Below are positions 56,967 to 64,000 of a stretch of 64,000 bases of DNA, piece by piece. Source of the DNA: Jacaranda mimosifolia. Its lineage: Eukaryota; Streptophyta; Magnoliopsida; Lamiales; Bignoniaceae. Under the pieces are notes generated by a model. That model did no database searches. It worked only from the letters and a program-made list of their open reading frames with translations, and had not been told where the DNA came from. Position 1 is the first letter of the stretch; the number at the start of each line of letters is the position of its first letter. Position numbers and translations under genes: made by a program. The stretch spans positions 28,443,032-28,507,031 of the forward strand of contig CM032125.1 in assembly GCA_018894105.1 (NCBI GenBank). Direction: 5' to 3'.

Positions 56967-58356
56967 AATTGGTGAATTGCATTTTATCTCCATGTATAAT
57001 TCATAAGTTGCAAAAAATTCCCTGAGAAAAATAAATAGGGAGTGACCCCCCTTATGCTTTTGAAAAAATAGCAAATTGTCCCCCTCCTTCATGTGGTGCA
57101 GTTCACGCGCCGCAAATGCAATTGGTCCAGAATTTTTTACTGCTAAAATATCAATTTTGCCCATAAACATCAACCGTTGAATGTATTAAATAAAATTAAC
57201 GGCTCAAATTATTTTACCTATAAAAAAATATAAAATATATAAATATATATATGTATATATTTATTAAATATATAGTTATTATAGACATATTTATATATAG
57301 TCAAATATATGTGTGTATATATATACATATATAAATATATATAAACCCACCCCCCTCAACCTACCAACCCTCCCCCATCCCTTGAGCGGCGGCCGCCCCT
57401 CACAGGAGGAAAATGGCTGGCCCTACCTGTCATATTATATATATATGTATATAATTTTAAAAAAAAAATGAATACCGTTGGCCGTCATGGCCAGATGCAG
57501 CCGGCCATAGTAGCTGGTGGTCAGCTATGGCCAGATCTATCCAGATTTAGTCAGGTATGATAGTTTTTGTGGCCGCCATTAAAGGTAATGGGGCGGTGGA
57601 ACAGGTGGGTGACAGGTGGGGGGTGGGGGTGCTAAGGTGGGGTAGGTAAATATAATATAGTTATATATTTATATTTATTTATTAATATAATATATATATA
57701 AATGAAAAAATAGAATAAATTAGAATAAATATATTTATAAATATATGAATGTATTTATGTTTACATTTATATATAATATATAACGTATAAATTTTGTTTA
57801 TTTATTTATAAAAATATAAATATTATTAAATATTATTAAATAATTTATATATATTTATATATTTAATATTTGTATCTAATTTACATATATTTATATATTA
57901 AAGATAAATATATAATATATTATGTATAAATTTTGTATATTTATATACAAAATATAAATATGTCCATAAATATTATTAAATAATTTTTATATATTTATAT
58001 ATTTACATATTTATATTTAAATATATACAAAAATAAAAAAAATTAGAGAATGAAAATAAATAAATTAAAAATAATTCTTTTCAAATTTAACGGTAAAAAA
58101 ATTAGTGTGAAACAGAATGATATAAGCTATATAAAAACATATGAAAAATAATAAATAAATTAAAAATAGATTAAATGAGTAAGAAAAATGTAGTCTTTAT
58201 ATATAAAAATTAGAATTAAATTGCATCAAATAAGGAGAAGGAGACAGTGTGCTATTTTTTCAAAAGCATAAGGGGGTCACCATCCATTTTTTTTCCATAA
58301 GGGCTTTTTTTGCCTTTTTATATTTTCACAAGGGGGTAAAACCCAATTTGCCCTTT
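56967..58356. mobile_element. Long-TIR Mutator-like element, about 1.4 kb
   Basis: The outer ~110 bp at both sides are inverted copies. The best block, GTGACCCCCCTTATGC followed by TTTTGAAAAAATAGC, is at 57044-57074 and, inverted, at about 58245-58280. The right end read inward is GGGCAAATTGGGTTTTACCC. The interior is almost pure AT with a small GC-rich island (about 57350-57440). Flanks are A/T only, so the target duplication cannot be fixed. No ORF. Confidence 0.7.
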
Positions 58357-58589
58357 ATTTTATATACCAAAAATTAAATATATAAATTAATTAAATTAAA
58401 TTAAAAGACTAAAATTAAATATATACTTTTTAATTTATAAAAATCAAGTTAACTTTTTTAAATATGCCAAAAAATTAGTCAATATTAATAAATTACTCTA
58501 GCATTCAAACGTTAGGTAGTTTTAGCATTTTGATTGATAATAGGAAAATTTGGGAAAGATGAAAAAATGAGTCAAAACACAATCAAAAA
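58357..58589. other. Spacer
   Basis: No gene seen. Confidence 0.35.
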
Positions 58590-58736
58590 ATTGGATCTAA
58601 TAAACTAGACCCAACCATAAACCCAAACCCAATGAATCTTGAGTTTGATAGAATAGAATCTAGTTTAGAGTTTATTATTTGTGTATTTTAGGGTATAAAT
58701 TTAAATAGAATAATATTCTACCCATTTTCAGGCCTA
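58590..58736. repeat. Fragment of the TAGGC-type dispersed repeat
   Basis: It begins AATAAACTAGACCCAA like the 4415 copy and ends near CAGGCCTAG. No target duplication was found. Confidence 0.45.
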
Positions 58737-58964
58737 GCCAGGACCTTTGCATATACCAACTTCATTGTAATATTGGTATAATCTTTATGTGTGATCCGAC
58801 TTTAGCCACCCTTTTTCCATAGAACGTCGGCATGAGGAAAAGTTAATCTAAATTAATGCAATACAAGGAAAAAAGTTATTAATTATGTGATTTAAAATAC
58901 AAAAATCAATCTTCTTTTGTCAACGTTAAATATTTAATTGTTTTATTTTGTCCATTTCCTACGG

Positions 58965-59222
58965 TTTTTTTTTTTTTTTTTTTGGAGAGAAAGAGAATAT
59001 TACAATTGACAAAGATTATCCTTACAACAAGTTAATAGAATTCAATTATCAAATTAAGAAGATTATCCTATAATAAGTTAATAGAATCAATTATCGAATC
59101 AAAAAAATGGAATTACAAACTTCACAACTAGATGTACACATAAAGTATACAAAAGAACCCATTCGGGTTCAAACTCAATATATCCCACATAATAGGGGAG
59201 ACTGATGCCATGACTACAAGCC
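58965..59222 (-). mobile_element. Candidate tRNA-derived SINE with poly(A) tail
   Basis: On the minus strand a B-box-like GTTTGAACCC (about 59170) lies about 30 bp after an A-box-like GTAGTCATGGCATCAG. The sequence ends in 19 A (poly-T at 58965-58983 on the plus strand). Inside, about 45 bp are duplicated in tandem (59011-59053 and 59059-59100). Target duplications were not identified. Confidence 0.45.
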
Positions 59223-59263
59223 TTTTTCTCTAACTACTCTTTCTTTGTCCCTTTCCTAGTTAT

Positions 59264-59855
59264 ATATTGTAGATTGCTTTCAGATAGAATGAACAATTTT
59301 CCACCATAAAAAATTAAGGCACTAATTACGGTTGGCTACAAAATTATCCTAGTCAAATTCAAAACTAATGCTCTTATAGCTAACCTTCATTATGGTAAAT
59401 CCACAATTGATGGTCATTATTATATATATATATATATATATTAATTTTTCTACAAATAATGCATAACTAATCTGTTATGCTTCAAACGTATAATATTATG
59501 GATTGATAATTCATAATTTTATTAATTACAATTATAAAAAATTGTATTTATTACGAAAATTCATATCTATAATTTGCAGTTATAGTTATAAAATTAATTT
59601 TATAGTATTTTTTCAGGTAGGTGCTTAGTTTTTTGGTAGTATTCAAAATTTTAATATTAATGTAATCTAATGTTGTATTATGAAACGACCAATTGAAATG
59701 AATATGATGATGTACCAAAATATTTTTATTCTGAAACAAAGAAAAGGATTTGCATGCTCAAAGTAGGCAAGTGATTGGGGTGTTCTCAAAATGCCCTGAT
59801 AAATTAAAATATAATGCCTAAATATTATGTGATCCACCTAACTTGATGTTCGCCG
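59264..59855. repeat. Local duplication, copy 1 (partner at 62523-62755)
   Basis: TTGCTTTCAGA near its start, and at its end TTTGCATGCTCAAAGTAGGCA followed by an AAATTAAA...ATGCCTAAA block, are shared in order with 62523-62755. The first copy is longer because of indels. Non-coding. Confidence 0.55.
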
Positions 59856-60711
59856 GATGGACCTAATTTGGTTTTGATATGGACATTTTAAATTGAATCA
59901 CATCAATTATATAATACTCATCGAGTAGCACTCTTCTATAAATATTCTATTATTAATTCATCACAGTAAATATATTTTATTTAGAGTAATTTATCTTCTT
60001 TCAATTTTTATCGAATTTTTGTTAGACCAACTCTTAATTATATATTTGATTGTCGCTTGTATTTTTGGGACCTTAAATCTGGCCGACTCAAACTTCCTCA
60101 ATTCAACCTAAGATTAAAAAAACACAATTTTCGAATTCGAATCAATAAGAAATTAATGAATTAATACACTTTTTTCATTTTGATGATGATGATATTCTAT
60201 TCATAAATCAAAGTCTGAATATAATAATTAGCAGAACTATGATTATATATTCAACGTGCTATTAGAATATTAGAAAGATGTTTTTCATGTTCATCACGTG
60301 GGCTCCCTCAAGAATTATTGCCCTAAGTGGAACTTGGAAACCATTGATAAAATTATAATTGGACACTTTGTTTGAAGAAAAAGTTATTCTTATCCTTGCT
60401 AGCTACTTCAGTGTGTCCACTGTTCGAGATTCATAAAATTATTTTTGGAATGAAATTCCGATTTCTTTTTAGAAAATTTTATTTAATATTGTCTCAGTTT
60501 TTGAAATAGCATGAATTTTTGTATTAATCGATACAATAATACGTACGGACATGAATTCTCAGTAATTTTCTTGAAAGAAAATATGATGAGAAGAAGAAAC
60601 GAAGGAAGTTATGTTGTTAATATTTTATAAATCGAAATTAATCAAAGTGTCACTGGTTAATTGGCTGATTGATTACATAACCCTAAGGTTTATATATATA
60701 TATATATATAT
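59856..60711. other. AT-rich intergenic DNA
   Basis: No gene. A TA microsatellite at about 60690-60711 precedes the CACTA-like MITE. Confidence 0.4.
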
Positions 60712-61165
60712 CACTACCAAAAAAAAATATATTAGTGACAAATTAGTAAGTGGCAATGTAAAAGTTGTCACTAATTATGTATATTAAGTGACAAAAAATT
60801 TAATTTTGTCACCTTAATGATTTTTACAAACTTAATAATGACAAGAATAGTGTTAAAGTTGTTACTACAAACAATTAGTGACACACCTATAGTGACAATA
60901 AAAATCCTGTCACAAATTATAGTGACAGTTTTTATTGTCACTAAGTTGTCACTATAGAGGTGTTATTAATTGTTAACAGTGACAACTTAAAACATTAATT
61001 TTTGTTACTATTGAATCATGTTGTGACAAGATAAAAATTCTTGTCACTTAAAAATTGGTTATTAGTGATAAGATAAAAACTATTGTCACTCAATACATGT
61101 TATTAGTGATATTTTTTACTTTGTCATTTATTATTTTGTCGCTAATATTATATTTTTTTGTAGTG
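60712..61165. mobile_element. CACTA-like MITE, 454 bp
   Basis: The left end CACTACCAAAAAAAAATAT and, on the opposite strand, the right end CACTACAAAAAAATATAAT are inverted. The interior is filled with AGTGACAA/TTGTCACT motifs in both orientations, as in CACTA subterminal regions. Flanking TAT on both sides fits a 3-bp duplication, but the flanks are TA repeats so this is weak. Confidence 0.75.
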
Positions 61166-61411
61166 TATATATATCAAACTATTTCTCTAAATGAGTTAAA
61201 GTGATTGTTGTGAAGGATTTCAAAGATACAACGGGGAGCTAATTGCCTATTATGCAAGCCTCTCTCTGAGGATCCCTTATGTCGAAAATGAAAAACACCT
61301 CCATTACTCCGATCAACAATTAATGCCAGTAGTTATTTACCCATTTGTCTGTATTTATACAAGTCTTCAGTATCGATCACGCTGCTAATGAGTAAACACA
61401 GCTAAAACTAT
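61166..61411. other. Spacer
   Basis: No gene seen. Confidence 0.35.
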
Positions 61412-62215
61412 GGGTTTGTTTGTTTATAAATTGTCAAAATATTTTTTAATTCTAAAAACCCAAACAAACAACCTATTACATTATCCAATCTTACTATCTA
61501 AAATACACCCCTAAAGGCCCAAAATACCCTCATAATTCATTTCCTATCCATTCCCCAATGTATAAGGAGCCGTTTGGATTTGTTTTCTGAAGGTATTTTC
61601 ATTTTCTAGTGAAAATGAATAGTAAAAAATTAGTTATAGATATGTTTTTCAAAATGAAATGTTGTTTGGATATTTTGTTTGAAATGTAATGATTATGTAG
61701 GGTTGAAAATGAGTTGTATTTGAAAAATATAATGTTTTGTATTAAAGTTGTGCAAATATGAGTAGGAGAAAATGAAAAGTGAAAATGAAGAGAGAGTGTA
61801 AGAGTTTGTTTGGAAAAATATTTTGAGAATGAAAATATATGTAAAAATGGTGGAGAAGTTGATGACTCTCTATTTTTATTTTCAGTGGAAATGAAAATGA
61901 AAATGAGCCAGAAAACAAAAACAAACGGGCTATAACCCTCTCATTTTTTGTTCTCCCAACCCAATTTATATTTACACATGCATAAATAATTTTAAAATAT
62001 CAATTTCACCCTATTAACCCAACAAAAAAATTTTTGACGTGACATTTTGTTCCCTCCCAAAACACAAATTAAAAAAAAAAAAATTCCAAATTCATTTTTC
62101 ATATACTACCAAAAACACAAACAAACAACCCATCACATTCTCCAACCCCACTTTCCAAAAATTATTTTGCCAAAATATTTTGACAAAATACTCCAATTTA
62201 TAAACAAACAAACCC
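61412..62215. mobile_element. MITE with GGGTTTGTTTGTTTATAAATT ends, host of a nested MITE
   Basis: Left end GGGTTTGTTTGTTTATAAAT; right end on the opposite strand the same 20 bases. A TTGTCAAAATATTTT block follows in both. TAT flanks both ends (61409-61411 and 62216-62218). The right half (ACAAACAACCCATCACATTC, AACACAAATT) resembles copy 1 of the GTTTGGTTATG family. A second MITE is inserted at 61566. Confidence 0.75.
61566..61930. mobile_element. Nested MITE, 365 bp, flanked by TATAA
   Basis: Left GGAGCCGTTTGGATTTG continuing to TTTTCTG; right end on the opposite strand GCCCGTTTGTTTTTG continuing to TTTTCTGG. Both then have ATTTTCATTTTC. TATAA flanks both sides (61561-61565 and 61931-61935); a TAA duplication, as in Tourist MITEs, is possible within this. 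Removing it restores the host MITE without a gap. Confidence 0.75.
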
Positions 62216-62522
62216 TATGTGATGGATAATTTTATGAAGCCTGATGAGTTTGAATTCGTCGGAGGAGGAGGAAGAAGAAGAAGAAGAAGGGGGAAAAAAA
62301 AAAAAAACCTAAATGCGACTGAAAAAAAATCAACCGAAGAAATTTAAGGAAACCCCTTGTGGTGAGGGGAGAAAAGTGATGTCAGAATTGGGGAAATGGC
62401 CGCGGGTCAAAAATTAAATTGATTAAATAGAAAATATAAACTTTATGTTACCTTTTTCTTTTCTTACTTTCTTCCTTTTTTTATAAGAAAAACTTTGTTT
62501 TGCCAACCTTTACTTTGTCACC
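62216..62522. other. Spacer with GAA-type simple repeat
   Basis: A (GGA/GAA)n run at about 62262-62290. No gene. Confidence 0.4.
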
Positions 62523-62755
62523 TTCCTAGTCATAGTAGTTTGCTTTCAGACAAAATCAGAAAGATCTCAAATTAACTTTAATACGATTTCACTTTATATC
62601 ATAAAACCAGCTATTAAAATTGAATATTGTAATGCATCAAGATTTTTTTATTCAGAGACAAAAAAATGAATTTGCATACACAAAGTAGGTAAATTATTGG
62701 ATATCCCAAAAATGTCCTCGGTAAATTAAATTATGCCTAAACAATATGTGACCTG
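62523..62755. repeat. Local duplication, copy 2 (partner at 59264-59855)
   Basis: It begins CTTCCTAGTCATAGTAG and includes TTTGCATACACAAAGTAGG and ATTATGCCTAAACAATATG, parallel to copy 1. Shorter by indels. Confidence 0.55.
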
Positions 62756-62797
62756 CGTGTTTTAATAGTTGTCAATTTCGTCCGACTTGATCCGCTT

Positions 62798-63245
62798 TGT
62801 TACAAATAAAGCACAAAATAGGAGTACATAAAAGAAAAATCAAGACACAAATTTACGTGGTTCACCCAATTGGATTACATTCATGAGCGAGAAAAGAGGA
62901 ATTTTATTAGATTGTTAGAGGTTCCAAAAAGGCTTACAAAAGATCTCCCAAAAAGCCAAAGAAGAAGAACAAAAATGCTCTCTATATTTTGTGTTTTTGC
63001 TGCTACTGAAACCCTTCTCAGAAAGCATAACATAAACAAGTTTCAAAAAATAAAACTCTCGTCGAGCTAGGGCTCAAACAAATTTGAGCTGGGGATTAAA
63101 TTTGTGCTCATGCTCTGCTGATTTTGAGCTATGACATTCAGTCTAATTTCATCAATCCTGCAGGGTTATGTGCTGGAGCTCAAAAAACCTTAAGCTAGAG
63201 CTCAAAACACTCAGTCCAAAGAACTTTTGAGCCACAAATACAACA
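62798..63245 (-). repeat. 3' LTR of the partial Copia element
   Basis: Plus strand TGTTACAAATAAAGC to CACAAATACAACA, 448 bp. The adjoining ATCTCCACCTTGG (63246-63258) is the complement of the classic Copia polypurine tract AAGGTGGAGAT. Repeats of GAGCT/AGCTC with CAAA occur in its right half. Confidence 0.75.
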
Positions 63246-63389
63246 ATCTCCACCTTGGATCAAAAGTTCAAGTCACAAATGCACCTTTCCCCAAAAACAA
63301 AATATTAAACATCCTCTCCAACTCTTCACAAACCCCTAAGGGTAATCAATCAAAACAACTCACTCGCATCAAATCCCAGCAATATTTGA

Positions 63390-64000
63390 ACTTGTGCGTG
63401 GCACTGGCTCTGTTATCTTGTTTGCTGGATTGTTTGTTTCTCAATCATCTTCCTCCACTGCTTAAACATAGCAAAAACATCACTTTTCTGCTTCAAAATG
63501 AATGTCTAGACTTGCTTAGAGTAATTATTGATGAAAGTTAACATAAATCTAGCACTGCCCTTAGAAGTTAGAGGGCACCCGGGATGGACCCTAAAGATTT
63601 GAATGAATATAATCAAGCCTCTCCTTGGTCTTGTGAACTTCTTTGCAGAAACTAGTCTTTTATGCTTCCCAAAGACACATTGTTTACAAAAATCCATCTG
63701 AGAAGTGCTTTGCCCACAAAGAAAGCCCTGCTTGCTCAGAGTAGTGAGTCCTCGCTTTCTTATATGTCCTAAATGCATGTGCCACAATTTTGTAATTTGA
63801 GACTCAGACAATGTGGAAGAAGAAACTAAGGCTTTAGTAGAAACAGTAGAACCCTACAAAATGTACGAACTACCACCGGCTTTAACACCTTTCATGAAAA
63901 CAAGAGCTCATTTGAAAACTTTCAACACACCATCTAAGCCATTATACTTATATCCAAGGACGTCAAGAGTACCTATAGATATAAAATTCTTCTTTAGATT
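63390..64000 (-). pseudogene. Copia pre-integrase and integrase N-terminal remnant
   Basis: Minus-strand reading shows GTLDVLGYKYNGLDGVLKV (pre-integrase), LWHMHLGHI and FCKQCVFGKHKR (integrase HHCC finger), and ARFMLTFINNYSK (start of the catalytic core, Asp-Asp changed to Asn-Asn). Stops appear at about 63506 and 63860-63900. Reading is lost at about 63390, the deletion junction. Confidence 0.75.

Larger units (their letters stand above)
62798..64000 (-). mobile_element. Partial Copia element (minus strand), continues past the right edge
   Basis: It contains a 3' LTR, polypurine tract, and the pre-integrase and integrase finger region in minus-strand order. Only about 150 bp separate the integrase fragment from non-coding 3' sequence, so RT and RNase H are deleted. 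The 5' part lies outside the window. Confidence 0.8.

Noticed and set aside
63227..63541. 104-codon plus-strand frame near the right edge
   Set aside because: It overlaps the Copia polypurine tract and the non-coding 3' part of that element and shows no domain.

Overview
The window is nuclear DNA from a flowering plant, very probably a eudicot. It has AT-rich non-coding DNA, GT-AG introns, plant-specific gene families (KUA1/MYBH-type MYB, DYW-class PPR, oleosin, group IX ERF) and dense LTR retrotransposons and MITEs. The oleosin resembles short seed oleosins of asterids such as sesame, so Lamiales is my best guess; this is inference from one protein.

Four host genes look intact: a five-exon MYB-related transcription factor (5347-7405, minus), an intronless DYW-class PPR gene (25396-27153, plus), an oleosin (39458-39877, minus) with a seed-type promoter, and an ethylene-response factor (51610-52401, minus). 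They are unrelated in function and lie 12-18 kb apart.

The rest is mostly mobile DNA and its decay. Positions 1-4320 hold an endogenous caulimovirid (pararetrovirus), broken in its polyprotein, with a second short ORF still open and a recognisable promoter and primer-binding site. 7640-9995 is a tandem array of about nine ~255-bp units. 10240-11413 is a Mutator-like element with an exact 9-bp target duplication. 12399-22579 is a full-length degenerate Ty3/Gypsy element (Tat-like) with a 5-bp target duplication (AATAT); downstream of pol it carries an antisense gene remnant that appears to contain introns. 27595-31996 is degenerate satellite-like DNA interrupted by a second, internally deleted Gypsy element (28000-31141). 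31997-38827 is a degenerate Copia element on the minus strand, and a third, partial Copia runs off the right edge (62798-64000).

From 40 kb to 62 kb the DNA is crowded with MITEs and other terminal-inverted-repeat elements, several with clear target duplications and several nested. At 54.7-56.0 kb a stack of nested elements adjoins a very GC-rich minisatellite (55597-55966) with a higher-order structure (two apparently identical 138-bp blocks), which is the oddest sequence in the window. No CRISPR array, rRNA or functional tRNA gene was seen.
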